DNA of 45,270 bases, from contig JABFXN010000107.1 in NCBI GenBank assembly GCA_013361705.1, positions 1 through 45,270 of the forward strand, read 5' to 3'. This document shows positions 15,065 to 23,440 of the stretch, in pieces. The position numbers were made by a program, and so were the translations under genes. Below the pieces are notes generated by a model, which saw only the letters and a program-made list of their open reading frames with translations, searched no databases and was not told where the DNA came from. The stretch is from Acidobacteriaceae bacterium (lineage in GTDB: Bacteria; Acidobacteriota; Terriglobia; Terriglobales; Acidobacteriaceae). How positions within the stretch are numbered: the first letter of the stretch is position 1; the number at the start of each line of letters is the position of its first letter.

Positions 15065-16210
15065 ATGACCACGATGACCGCCGCACCCAAAGGCCTGGAA
15101 GGCATTATTGCCGCGAACTCTGGTATCTGCTGGATCGACGGCGACGCGGGCGTCCTGTCCTACCGGGGAATCGATATTCATGAGCTGGCTCCGAAGTCTA
15201 CCTTCGAAGAGGTCACTTACCTTCTCTGGTTTGGCAAGCTGCCCTCGAAGAGTGAGCTGAGCGACTTTACGAAGAGTCTCGCCGAGGCACGCAGCCTGCC
15301 GCCGGCGGTCATCGAGTTCCTGAAGACCGTTCCGAAGGATGCAACTCCGATGGAGGTGCTGCGCACGGCTGTCAGCCTGATTTCCATGTATCCCGAAGGC
15401 AACGACCCCGATGAGAAGAGCGTGACGCACGACGCTAACGTCACCAAGGCCTTCCGTCTCACCGCGCAGATCGCGATGATTGTTGCGGCTTTCGATCGCA
15501 TTCGAAAAGGAAAACCTGTGGTCGAGGCCGATAAATCGCTCTCGCACGCCGCAAACTTCCTATGGATGCTGAATGGCGAGAAACCGACCGAGACCGCAAC
15601 CCGCACCTTCGACGTAGCTCTCATCCTCCACGCCGACCACGAGCTCAACGCCTCCACCTTCGCCGCCCGCGTCATCGCTGCCACCCTCGCTGATATGCAC
15701 TCTGCCATCACCGGGGCCATCGGCGCGCTGAAAGGACCTCTGCACGGCGGAGCCAACGAGGCGACTATGCGCCTGCTCTATGCCATCGACGAGGCCGGCG
15801 CCGATCCCGTCCAGTACGTCAAAGACATGCTCGCGCGCAAAGAGAAGATCTCCGGCTTCGGACATCGTGTCTACAAGACCGAAGATCCCCGCGCCACCCA
15901 CCTGCGCAAGATGAGCGAGGAGCTCTCCAAGTCCACCGGAAGCAAGTGGTACGGCATGTCCCGCGAGATCGAGCTCTTCATCAAGAACGAGAAGAAGCTC
16001 AACGCCAACGTTGACTTCTACTCGGCCTCGACCTACACCATGCTAGGCATCGATATCGACCTGTTCACGCCGATCTTTGCGATCTCCCGCATCTCCGGAT
16101 GGGCAGCGCATGTCATTGAGCAGCATGACGATAACCGCCTGATCCGGCCGCGCGCCGATTACATCGGACCGGAGTATCCAGCGCCCTACATACCGATCGA
16201 AGAGCGCTAA
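15065..16210 (+). CDS. gltA: Citrate synthase
   Basis: Condenses oxaloacetate and acetyl-CoA to citrate, the entry reaction of the TCA cycle. The 381-residue protein is of the short bacterial type without the N-terminal extension of E. coli GltA. Catalytic residues are seen: H227 in GPLHGGANE, H267 in SGFGHRVYK and D317 in NANVDFYSA, with H192 in HADHELNAS contacting oxaloacetate. GGGAG lies before the ATG and a likely promoter overlaps the end of thiO. A 2-methylcitrate synthase cannot be excluded by motif alone, but the gene is not next to prpB or prpD. A family A repeat follows immediately after the stop codon. Confidence 0.92.
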   Translation: MTTMTAAPKGLEGIIAANSGICWIDGDAGVLSYRGIDIHELAPKSTFEEVTYLLWFGKLPSKSELSDFTKSLAEARSLPPAVIEFLKTVPKDATPMEVLRTAVSLISMYPEGNDPDEKSVTHDANVTKAFRLTAQIAMIVAAFDRIRKGKPVVEADKSLSHAANFLWMLNGEKPTETATRTFDVALILHADHELNASTFAARVIAATLADMHSAITGAIGALKGPLHGGANEATMRLLYAIDEAGADPVQYVKDMLARKEKISGFGHRVYKTEDPRATHLRKMSEELSKSTGSKWYGMSREIELFIKNEKKLNANVDFYSASTYTMLGIDIDLFTPIFAISRISGWAAHVIEQHDDNRLIRPRADYIGPEYPAPYIPIEER

Positions 16211-16323
16211 GGCATTTTCGCTGTAGGTGTAGTGTGTGGCTTCCGCACCTATGGGCATTTTCCGCGATGAAAACGCATTTCCACCCCGCTTCCGGGATAC
16301 CCAGTAACAGGGGAAATGCTCTA
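16211..16323. repeat. Intergenic repeat, family A, copy 2 (inverted)
   Basis: GGCATTTTCGCTGTAGGTGTAG at the left and GGGGAAATGCTCTAA at the right form imperfect terminal inverted repeats. Positions 16241-16323 read on the minus strand reproduce copy 1 (10344-10422): AGAGCATTT, CTGGGTATCCCGG, GCGTTTTCATCGCGGAAA, TGCCCAT. The left end shares CTGTAGGTGTAG with copy 3. Confidence 0.75.
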
Positions 16324-16410
16324 ACCAGACGGAGGAAATCCCTCCGCGATTTTCGTTGCCATTCCCGTAACCCCGGGATAGCCTTCCTCTAGGTCCCCCT
16401 GGAGTGTCTC

Positions 16411-17469
16411 TTGCTAGTCGTTCGAACGATTGCGGGTCTTTGCCTGTTGCCCATCTGTCTTGTCTCTGTGGCACGCGCACAGAGCCTATCGGCACAGGTC
16501 CCTGCCTCCCCGGCTATCAGTTCTTCCGCCACTGCTTCCAGCTCGACGGCCGAGGACGCTCTTGATGATGCAGTCGCCGCTGAACTGGCAATGGCGGTCG
16601 CCCGGGAGGGCTATGATCCGGAGCGGCTTCAGCCCCAGGATCGCAACGTTCTGAGTTTCAGCCTCATCTCCTCGTCGATCCACAACTCTGTCCTTGGATG
16701 GACCCAGATGACGACTCCGGTCGTGGCATATCGCTTCAATCGTCACTGGTCTGTAGACCTTTCGGTTCCGGCGTTCTTCAGCATCCATAGTTACGTCGCC
16801 AGCACAACCACGACCGCGGCTCCTCCCCCGCCAGGCAGCACCAGCGCACCCGCCACCATTTCCACGACGACCTACAAACTGGAAACGCTGCGTCACCTCG
16901 TTGGAGACACCTCGCTCGCAACGCGTTACACCACTGACTTCGGCCGGGCGTTCACCTATACGGGTTCGGCGACCATGTCCCTTCCTACGGGCGCCGACAG
17001 CTACGGCCTCGGCAATGGTCAGCTCACGTACAACTTCAACCACCGGGTGGACTACAGCACCCATTGGGTCGCTCCCTTTGTCGAGACCGGCATTGGCGAC
17101 ACTTCCAGCCTGATCGATCGCGAGATTCAGCGGACCTACACCACGATCGGCCATATTGCGCACTTTCAGGCCGGCTCGGAGTTTCTCCTTCCACTCCGCA
17201 GCGCTTTTATCGCCTCGGCCTATGAAAATCTCCCGATCGGCGACCAGAAAATCTATCGGCCCGTGCGGGTAAATCATGCATGGGTAGAACGGGCGGTTGG
17301 TGTGAGTCTCGCAGAAGATAATGGCGTTGATACGATCCTCGAGATTCCCTTGAATCGCAATGTCATCGTCTCCGGCTTCTACAGCCGCAGCTTGAGACTG
17401 AAGTACGACACCACCGGCGTATCAGTGACATATTCCCTGCGCAATCCGTTCAAGCACCACTCTTACTAA
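16411..17469 (+). CDS. Outer-membrane beta-barrel-like protein with signal peptide
   Basis: A 352-residue exported protein: signal peptide (to about residue 24, ARAQS), a Ser/Ala-rich low-complexity stretch, then alternating amphipathic strands with aromatic residues (VAYRFNRHWSVDLSVPAFF, LATRYTTDFGRAFTYTGSATMSLPTG, LTYNFNHRVDYSTHWVAPFVETGIG, NVIVSGFYSRSLRLKYDTTGVSVTYSL), as in outer-membrane transporter-type barrels. The loop near residues 130-150 is Thr/Pro-rich. The start is TTG at 16411, supported by GGAG 7-8 bases upstream and by the signal peptide; no ATG is suitably placed. No plug domain or lipobox. Substrate and family unknown. Confidence 0.75.
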   Translation: MLVVRTIAGLCLLPICLVSVARAQSLSAQVPASPAISSSATASSSTAEDALDDAVAAELAMAVAREGYDPERLQPQDRNVLSFSLISSSIHNSVLGWTQMTTPVVAYRFNRHWSVDLSVPAFFSIHSYVASTTTTAAPPPPGSTSAPATISTTTYKLETLRHLVGDTSLATRYTTDFGRAFTYTGSATMSLPTGADSYGLGNGQLTYNFNHRVDYSTHWVAPFVETGIGDTSSLIDREIQRTYTTIGHIAHFQAGSEFLLPLRSAFIASAYENLPIGDQKIYRPVRVNHAWVERAVGVSLAEDNGVDTILEIPLNRNVIVSGFYSRSLRLKYDTTGVSVTYSLRNPFKHHSY

Positions 17470-17490
17470 GCGTATCGACGCCCCATATTC

Positions 17491-17540
17491 TGGGTGCCTA
17501 TCCATTGCAAGGCAATGGGTGGGATATCGAGCTCGATCCA
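17491..17540. repeat. Family C repeat, short copy
   Basis: TGGGTGCCTATCCATTGC-AAG-GCAATGGGTGGGAT followed by ATCGAGCTCGAT. Compared with the unit at 7339 the inner hairpin is absent and the TCGAGC arms are fused into one palindrome. Confidence 0.7.
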
Positions 17541-17551
17541 TTAAGCAAAAA

Positions 17552-17578
17552 ACGGGCACGGCGATCAGCCGTGCCCGT
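17552..17578 (-). terminator. Terminator of the DinB-family gene
   Basis: ACGGGCACGGC (17552-17562), loop of five, GCCGTGCCCGT (17568-17578); on the minus strand the stem is followed by TTTTTTGCTT. It starts 13 bases beyond the stop codon. Confidence 0.88.
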
Positions 17579-17590
17579 ATTCTCGACAAT

Positions 17591-18196
17591 CTACTTATTC
17601 GCTGGATTCGCCGGCGGACGTCCGCTGCTGGCCGGCGGGGCTACACCGACCATACGACCCCAAACCACCATCTGTCCGTACTCGTCACGAATATGGATCA
17701 CTCCACCTGCGAGGCTGATCAATTTCGTGGATGCCGCACCGCGGCCGGCTCCCTCAAAGGCATTCGCAGCCGTAATCGAAGCAGCAGCCTTATGGCCGTA
17801 TTCCATCGACTCCTTCGCCGCCTTCACAATTGCGTCCTTATCGGTCAATTTACCGATGGCCCCGATCTTCTCCTGATCAAGCTTCTCGCCTAGCACCGGA
17901 GCCCAGTAAAAGTAATTTGCCTGGATGGTGTGGGTCACCAGCTGAGAGAACGTCCGTACTCCTTTGAAATCAACGGACTCGGGTACCTTGAAGAGGCTTG
18001 CCGAAGGCGCAAAGCTGTACTTGTCCGCCGGCATAGCCTCAATCAGCGCGATGAAATCCTTCTCCGTATTGGAGAGCATGAAGTCCGCCGCCTTCGCTGG
18101 CTCTACGGGGCCCTGAGGTGCCGCCGGGGGCGCCTGTCCGAACATGGTTGTGGAGCACAGCGCTGCCATCGCGATCGCCAAGATCTTACTTTTCAT
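17591..18196 (-). CDS. Exported DinB-family protein with altered metal site
   Basis: A 201-residue protein with signal peptide (MKSKILAIAMAALCSTTMFGQ) and a four-helix DinB-type domain. DinB/YfiT proteins are normally cytoplasmic, with three His binding a metal, some acting as thiol transferases. Here H89 (LVTHTIQANYFYW) and H168 are present, but the closing motif reads HIRDEYGQMVVWGRMVGVAPP, where most relatives have HxxxHYGQ; the third ligand is Glu (E172). AAAGGAGAGG precedes the ATG. The gene is monocistronic, with a strong terminator. Export plus ligand change argues against a cytoplasmic thiol-transferase role; function unknown. Confidence 0.85.
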   Translation of the reverse strand: MKSKILAIAMAALCSTTMFGQAPPAAPQGPVEPAKAADFMLSNTEKDFIALIEAMPADKYSFAPSASLFKVPESVDFKGVRTFSQLVTHTIQANYFYWAPVLGEKLDQEKIGAIGKLTDKDAIVKAAKESMEYGHKAAASITAANAFEGAGRGAASTKLISLAGGVIHIRDEYGQMVVWGRMVGVAPPASSGRPPANPANK

Positions 18197-18271
18197 TGCC
18201 TCTCCTTTTGGGTGTTGTGCGCAATCAGGCTAGCACCCGCACCGCAGGGCGTCATCTCTTAGAATGGAGTG

Positions 18272-19453
18272 ATGCGCCGGATTTATCTGGATGCCAACGC
18301 GACCACGCAGGTGCTGCCGGAAGTGCTGGAGGCAATGCTCCCCTTCTACACGCAGCGCTTTGGCAATGCCTCGTCGATCCATCAGCCGGGGCAGCAGGCC
18401 CGGGCTGCAGTGGAACATGCGCGCGCATCCGTGGCGACACTGCTGCACTGCCGCGCGGCGGAGGTAGTCTTCACCAGCGGAGGCACAGAAAGCGACAACC
18501 TTGCTCTCTTCGGTGCTCTGCAGCCCGCCAGCGAGATCGCGCGCGGCGATCATCTGATCACCAGCGCCGTCGAACACCATGCCATCCTGAACGCTGCTGA
18601 AGAGCTGGAACGGCGCGGCGTTGAGCTCACCGTCCTTCGCCCTGACCGCGCCGGCATCATCTCTCCTGAGAGTCTGCGCTCTGCTATGCGGCAAAATACG
18701 CGCCTGGTCTCCATCATGCTGGCGAACAACGAGACTGGTGTCATCCAACCGATCAAAGAGCTCGCGGCCATCGCTCACGAAGGTGGAGCACTCTTCCACA
18801 GCGATGCCGTCCAGGCTGCCGGCAAGTTTGAGATCGATGCCAAAGATCTCGGCGTCGACCTGCTCTCCATCTCCGGCCATAAGATGTACGCTCCCCAGGG
18901 AACGGGCGCGCTGTATGTGCGGCGCGGTCTCCATCTTCGCCCGTTGCTTTACGGTGGCAGCCACGAGCGCCAACGCCGGGCCGGCACCGAAAATCTGCCA
19001 GGCATTGTTGGTCTTGGCCGAGCCGCTGAACTTGCACAGGAATATCTCCGGGCAGGTGGCCCACAGCAGCTCGCACGTTTGCGTGACCGGCTTGAAGCCG
19101 GCATCCTTTCCGGGGTTCCCCAGACTGAGATCAATGGCGAAGGTGCGGACCGTGTCGTCAATACGACCAACCTCTACTTCGCGCACCTTGAAGCCGAAGC
19201 CCTGGTCATCGCCCTCGATCTGAAGGGCATCGCCGTCAGCGGCGGCTCCGCCTGCCAGTCCGGCGCTACCGACCCCTCGCATGTCCTTCTGGCGATGGGA
19301 CTTTCCCCCGAACGCTCGCGCGCCAGCATCCGCTTCTCACTCTCGCGGACGACCACCGAAGATGAGATCGATGCGGTTCTGGCGACCATTCCGGAGGTCG
19401 TCTCCCGCCTTCGCGCGCTCTCGCCAGCATGGAAGTCAGCTGTCGCGGTTTAG
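18272..19453 (+). CDS. Cysteine desulfurase (NifS/IscS family)
   Basis: A PLP enzyme of 393 residues that removes sulfur from cysteine as an enzyme-bound persulfide and passes it to Fe-S or thiolation systems. The start YLDANATTQVLPEV, the PLP lysine K204 in SISGHKMYAPQG, H102/H103 in SAVEHHAILN and the persulfide cysteine C328 in SGGSACQSG are all present. The distance between Lys and Cys and the short Cys loop fit group I (NifS/IscS). ATG 18272 is used; a GTG directly before it (18269) is also possible. mnmA follows 141 bases later, pointing to sulfur supply for tRNA 2-thiouridine; no iscU or other Fe-S genes are near. Which of NifS or IscS it matches best cannot be told by eye. Confidence 0.92.
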   Translation: MRRIYLDANATTQVLPEVLEAMLPFYTQRFGNASSIHQPGQQARAAVEHARASVATLLHCRAAEVVFTSGGTESDNLALFGALQPASEIARGDHLITSAVEHHAILNAAEELERRGVELTVLRPDRAGIISPESLRSAMRQNTRLVSIMLANNETGVIQPIKELAAIAHEGGALFHSDAVQAAGKFEIDAKDLGVDLLSISGHKMYAPQGTGALYVRRGLHLRPLLYGGSHERQRRAGTENLPGIVGLGRAAELAQEYLRAGGPQQLARLRDRLEAGILSGVPQTEINGEGADRVVNTTNLYFAHLEAEALVIALDLKGIAVSGGSACQSGATDPSHVLLAMGLSPERSRASIRFSLSRTTTEDEIDAVLATIPEVVSRLRALSPAWKSAVAV

Positions 19454-19594
19454 AGAATCCCGTTAATCGCAATTTTCCTTGCTCGGGTGTCCCATCCTCG
19501 CAACGTCAGAGCGGGGGCGAAGGGCCGCATACACCCAAGCCAATCCGCCCGCGTCACGACAAACTTCCCCGAAAATCGGCGAGAATAGAGAAGT

Positions 19595-20719
19595 ATGAGT
19601 CAGCAGGAGACTATCGCCGTCGCCATGTCTGGAGGAGTTGATTCCTCCACTGTCGCGGCGATGTTGTGCGCCGAAGGGCACACAGTCATTGGCCTTACCC
19701 TGCAGTTGTGGAACCAGCGCCGCCTCTCCGGACATGAGGGCATGCCCGAAGCTGTTCAAGGCCGCTGCTGTTCGATCGATGACGTCTACGACGCTCGCCG
19801 CGTGGCCGAGCAGATTGGAATTCCGTACTACGTCGTCAACCAGGAAGCACGCTTCGAGCGCGATGTAGTGCAGCCTTTCGTCCGTGAGTATCTGCATGGA
19901 CGCACGCCTATTCCGTGCACCCTGTGCAACAACCACCTGAAGTTCGATCAGTTGCTCCTGACCGCCCGCTCTATCGGAGCCGAGCGCATTGCCACCGGTC
20001 ACTACGCACGGAACGAGTACGATCCGGTGCGTGATCGCTGGATTCTCAAGCGGCCGGCGGACAAGGCCAAGGACCAGACCTACTTTCTCTTCGGCCTTAC
20101 CCAGGAACAGCTCTCGCGCACACTCTTTCCCCTGGGCCATATGACGAAGCCCGAGGTCCGTGAGCTCGCCGAGGGTTATTCTCTTGCTTTGGCCAAGAAG
20201 CCTGACTCACAGGAGATCTGCTTCATCCCTGGCGGCGACTACAAGCTCTTCATGGAAGCCTATCTGGAAGAGCAGGAGCAGCCCCTTCCGGATACTTCAG
20301 GCGAGTTGGTCACCAGTACCGGAGAGGTTGTCGGTTCGCACGAGGGCGTGCACCACTTCACCGTCGGCCAGCGCAAGGGCATCCAGCAGCGGCTGAACGG
20401 GCATCAGCCGAACCCGTTCTATGTGCTGCAGATCAATCCGGATTCGCACCGGGTCACCGTCGGCACGGAAGATGAGCTGCTGACACGCGCCATGCGTGTG
20501 GGCGATTTGAACTGGATCTCCATTGCATCACTCGGCGAACCGATGCGTGTGCAGGCAAAGATCCGCCACCGCCACGAACCTGCATGGGCGACTCTGCAGA
20601 AGGTTAGCGATGACGAAGCGGAAGCCATCTTCGACGAACCGCAACGCGCGGTCACGCCAGGGCAGGCCGCAGTCTTCTATCAGGATGACGAAGTTGTAGG
20701 CGGCGGCTGGATCCGCTGA
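19595..20719 (+). CDS. mnmA: tRNA-specific 2-thiouridylase MnmA
   Basis: MnmA (TrmU) adenylates and thiolates U34 of tRNA-Lys, -Glu and -Gln. The 374-residue protein has the ATP PP-loop SGGVDSS (residues 12-18), the catalytic cysteines C108 (PIPCTLCNNHLKFD) and C209 (SQEICFIPGGDY), and GHYAR and KDQTYFL motifs. The C-terminal barrel includes VGQRKGI and the RHR region (KIRHRHEPAW). GAGAAG lies before the ATG. The upstream cysteine desulfurase is the natural sulfur donor, in bacteria usually through the TusA-E relay or directly; no tus genes are seen. All catalytic residues are kept, so the assignment is firm. Confidence 0.96.
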   Translation: MSQQETIAVAMSGGVDSSTVAAMLCAEGHTVIGLTLQLWNQRRLSGHEGMPEAVQGRCCSIDDVYDARRVAEQIGIPYYVVNQEARFERDVVQPFVREYLHGRTPIPCTLCNNHLKFDQLLLTARSIGAERIATGHYARNEYDPVRDRWILKRPADKAKDQTYFLFGLTQEQLSRTLFPLGHMTKPEVRELAEGYSLALAKKPDSQEICFIPGGDYKLFMEAYLEEQEQPLPDTSGELVTSTGEVVGSHEGVHHFTVGQRKGIQQRLNGHQPNPFYVLQINPDSHRVTVGTEDELLTRAMRVGDLNWISIASLGEPMRVQAKIRHRHEPAWATLQKVSDDEAEAIFDEPQRAVTPGQAAVFYQDDEVVGGGWIR

Positions 20720-20796
20720 CATAGCGATCAAGGGGTGAGAGCCGGGGGTTTCACCACCGTACCGTCGGCCATACTCTCAGCCTCGGCTGTGCGTTG

Positions 20797-21357
20797 CTAA
20801 TCTTCGGTATCGCCCACGCCCGTCGCAACCGACGCGGCAGCATCTCTCCACGTCTTAGCGCGGCCGACCAAGGTCTCCAATCCCGCCTTAATTCCGTGAA
20901 TCACACCGGAGATATGACGCACTGGCACCATAACGGCGTGGTGCACCTCAGCGGTCACGCGGCCGACGGTGTTGAGGCTATCGGTCATCGCAGTATCAAC
21001 GCGAACCACCTGGGCGCGTGCACGTGTGGCAGCCTCGGAAACTACAATGTCAAGCTCGTGCGCCTTATCGCGCAGAATGTTTGTCGTCTCCACAAGGTTG
21101 TCGGTAATCCGGTCCACCTTCGGCGCCGTCTTCTCCACGGCCCGCGTGACGCTATCCATGATTGGGACGGCCTTCGCCTGCAGCTCCTGGGCAATTCCGA
21201 GGATTTGCTTCTGCGTCTTGGAAGCGCCTATCGCCATCGTGACCAGCACAACGAGCTGCAACACGACGGCAACGGAAACCACCGCGATGAAGATGATGAG
21301 CAGGTTGGAATGGTCCTGTGCCAGTTGGCTTTGCCAAAGGATGGCTGCTGTAAGCAT
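20797..21357 (-). CDS. Membrane-anchored helical protein, DUF948-like
   Basis: A 186-residue protein with one N-terminal membrane segment (LLIIFIAVVSVAVVLQLVVLVTMAI, about 19-43), then an uninterrupted helical region with a periodic heptad-like pattern (IMDSVTRAVEKTAPKVDRITDNLVETTNILRDKAHELD). This resembles DUF948 general-stress membrane proteins. It follows the YtxH gene on the same strand after 75 bases, a pairing also seen in Firmicutes stress operons (YtxG/YtxH), which supports the call. Molecular function unknown. The plus-strand frame across it is a shadow. Confidence 0.78.
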   Translation of the reverse strand: MLTAAILWQSQLAQDHSNLLIIFIAVVSVAVVLQLVVLVTMAIGASKTQKQILGIAQELQAKAVPIMDSVTRAVEKTAPKVDRITDNLVETTNILRDKAHELDIVVSEAATRARAQVVRVDTAMTDSLNTVGRVTAEVHHAVMVPVRHISGVIHGIKAGLETLVGRAKTWRDAAASVATGVGDTED

Positions 21358-21432
21358 GGGTTGGCCGCGCTTTCTTTCCGGAAATAGTGACAGGGCTCCG
21401 CATTGAGACGCGGAGCCCCATGCAAGCTGAGT

Positions 21433-21801
21433 TTACGCCGAGTGCTCGTTGGAAGGTTCTTCGACGGCAGTCCTGCTATAAGCCTGCTTCCCCGCGTCTA
21501 CAGCCGCAGCGACCTTGTCCTGCTGCTCGTGCAGAAAATCCTTACCTTTCTCGACATACTCGGTCCACTGGCTGCGTCCGCGCTCGTAGTACTGGCGACT
21601 GCGGTCAATGTACTCATCCAACTGTTCCTTACCGCGCTCCACATATTGATTGGCCTTATCGCGGGCTTCCTTAGCGGAAAGCGCGAGCTCTTCACGCGTC
21701 TCTTTCCCGGACTTTGGAGCGTACAGCACACCAATCAGCGCGCCGATGCCAAGTCCTGCAAGAAACCAGCCAATTCCGTTCGCATTGTCATTCTCTGCCA
21801 T
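21433..21801 (-). CDS. YtxH domain protein
   Basis: A 122-residue protein. The hydrophobic glycine-rich segment GIGWFLAGLGIGALIGVLYAPKSGKETREEL is the YtxH signature (small membrane-associated stress proteins), followed by a charged amphipathic helix (KEARDKANQYVERGKEQLDEYIDRSRQYYERGRSQW without stops) of about 60 residues. The ATG at 21801 is chosen because GAGGG lies 7 bases upstream; an open frame extends to 21912 but lacks family similarity. It is the first gene of a two-gene unit with the DUF948-like gene, probably induced by stress in relatives; no regulator site is seen here. Confidence 0.88.
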   Translation of the reverse strand: MAENDNANGIGWFLAGLGIGALIGVLYAPKSGKETREELALSAKEARDKANQYVERGKEQLDEYIDRSRQYYERGRSQWTEYVEKGKDFLHEQQDKVAAAVDAGKQAYSRTAVEEPSNEHSA

Positions 21802-22104
21802 TTGTTTCCCTCTTTCCTGAGCGAGATTCGTGTGTGGAACCTTCGAGTTGCGGAGAATCGGATGGTAGCAAATCCACTTCCGGGCGGCAAACCTCGCCTT
21901 TCTCGCGCACAATACCCTGCTTAATGAGGATGCTACTCGCGCGAGCCAGGTTTACCCAGAACATTCCCTTTCTTATGACAGAAACATCAGGGATAAACTT
22001 GACGTCTAAGATGAGTGACGACACACTCTCCCGGAGCTACTCCCCGGAGCTCGCGGGAAATCGCAGATCAGGGACGCACATCCCGCGTAAGGAGAGGGAT
22101 TTCC

Positions 22105-23175
22105 ATGAATCTTGAACGTATGCACAACACTCTTCGCACCACCGGCCTGGCGCTTGTTCTCACCCTTGTCGTAACTGGATGCAAGAAGGCCGATACTGCG
22201 GCTCCTCCGGATGACAACAGTCTGGCTTCCTCCATCCAGAGCAGGATCACCTCCGACTCCGCTCTGAGCGCGGAACAGATTCAGGTAGGCGTCTCCGGCG
22301 GCGTCGCCACGCTAAGCGGGAACGTCAGCAATCCGGCGGCGAAAACGCTGGCCTCCAATGATGCAGCAGCCATTCCCGGCGTCAAAACGGTCATCAACAA
22401 TCTGAACGTCCAGGCTCCTGCCGCGGCTCCGGCCCCGGTTGCTGCCGCTCCTGAACCCGCTCCTGTACGGCCTGAGCGCGAGAAAAGGCCCAAGCCCGTC
22501 GTCGTCGAGCGTCAACCTGCTCCGACCCCAGCTCCTGCTCCGGCCCCTGTAAGACAGGCCGCGGCCCCTGTTGTTCAGGCTCCTCCGCCACCGCCGCCGG
22601 CGCCCACGACAAAGACGGTGACAGTTGCTGCCGGAACCTTCCTTCCGGTACGCATCACGCAGGGCCTGGACTCTGCTACCACGCAAACAGGTGATTCCTT
22701 CACGGGCGTCATCTCCAACGACATCATCGTCGATGGATGGGTTGCCCTGCGTCAGGGGACTCCGGTCAGCGGGCGCGTCGTCGAAGCGAAAGACGCGGCC
22801 CACTTCAAAGGAAGCTCGCTGCTCTCCATTGAGCTGACCAGCATCTCCCGCCGTGGTGAGCGCATCGCTGTCTCCACCGAAGCCTTCAGCAAAGAGTGCG
22901 CCGGCCGCGGTAAGAATACGGCTACCAAGGCTGGTGTCGGCGCAGCCGCCGGAGCCATCCTCGGCGGTATCTTCGGCGGCGGTAAAGGTGCTGCCATCGG
23001 TGCGGCTGCCGGCGGCGCGGGTGGTGCAGGCGTCAATGCCATCACCAGGGGTGAGCAGGTACAGATCCCCACCGAGTCGCTCATCCGCTTCCGCCTGACG
23101 AACGCGTTCACCGTTCAGGCAACACAGGCAGGAGCATCGAGCAACGATGACTCCACACGTCACCCGATGCAATAA
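22105..23175 (+). CDS. BON-domain lipoprotein with Pro/Ala linker and glycine zipper
   Basis: A 356-residue lipoprotein. The lipobox LVVTGC puts the lipidated cysteine at residue 26. A BON domain follows (about 38-105: LASSIQSRITSDSALSAEQIQVGVSGGVATLSGNV, GVKTVINNLNV), then a linker rich in Pro and Ala (about 105-170), a beta domain (TVAAGTFLPVRITQGLDSATTQTGDSF, about 175-265), and a Gly zipper (GVGAAAGAILGGIFGGGKGAAIGAAAGGAGGAG, about 275-307) that may insert in a membrane. The ATG at 22105 is supported by AAGGAGAGGG. BON domains bind phospholipid or other envelope partners, as in OsmY. Expected in the periplasm or outer membrane. Cellular role not known. Confidence 0.88.
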   Translation: MNLERMHNTLRTTGLALVLTLVVTGCKKADTAAPPDDNSLASSIQSRITSDSALSAEQIQVGVSGGVATLSGNVSNPAAKTLASNDAAAIPGVKTVINNLNVQAPAAAPAPVAAAPEPAPVRPEREKRPKPVVVERQPAPTPAPAPAPVRQAAAPVVQAPPPPPPAPTTKTVTVAAGTFLPVRITQGLDSATTQTGDSFTGVISNDIIVDGWVALRQGTPVSGRVVEAKDAAHFKGSSLLSIELTSISRRGERIAVSTEAFSKECAGRGKNTATKAGVGAAAGAILGGIFGGGKGAAIGAAAGGAGGAGVNAITRGEQVQIPTESLIRFRLTNAFTVQATQAGASSNDDSTRHPMQ

Positions 23176-23200
23176 CTGGTCTAAGACGTTTCACTAAAAG

Positions 23201-23233
23201 GCTCCGGATTCCTTCGTGGATCCGGAGCTTTTT
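23201..23233 (+). terminator. Terminator after the BON lipoprotein gene
   Basis: GCTCCGGAT (23201-23209), 10-base loop, ATCCGGAGC (23220-23228), then TTTTT. The stem is a perfect 9 bp and lies 25 bases past the stop. Confidence 0.88.
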
Positions 23234-23440
23234 CATGTCAGCGTTTTGTCGGCAACCGCGCGGTTACAACCGCGTAAGGTTACAACGCTGCTCTATCAAT
23301 CTGCGTCTATTCAAACAACCCACGAAGGTGAGATTTTCGTATAGTAGACTCGGAGCAACGCTGCCCCGGAGAGATGCTTCGTTCCCTCCAGAGATACAAA
23401 CGAACCACCTGCAATCAAAGACTGTACGAGGTCTACCGCC

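Noticed and set aside
17591-18196. Bacillithiol transferase assignment for the DinB-family protein
   Set aside because: It is exported and lacks the third His, so a cytoplasmic thiol transferase is unlikely despite bshC in the window.
18230-19282. 350-codon frame antisense to the cysteine desulfurase
   Set aside because: The sense gene has PLP lysine and active-site cysteine; the antisense frame is a codon-bias artefact.
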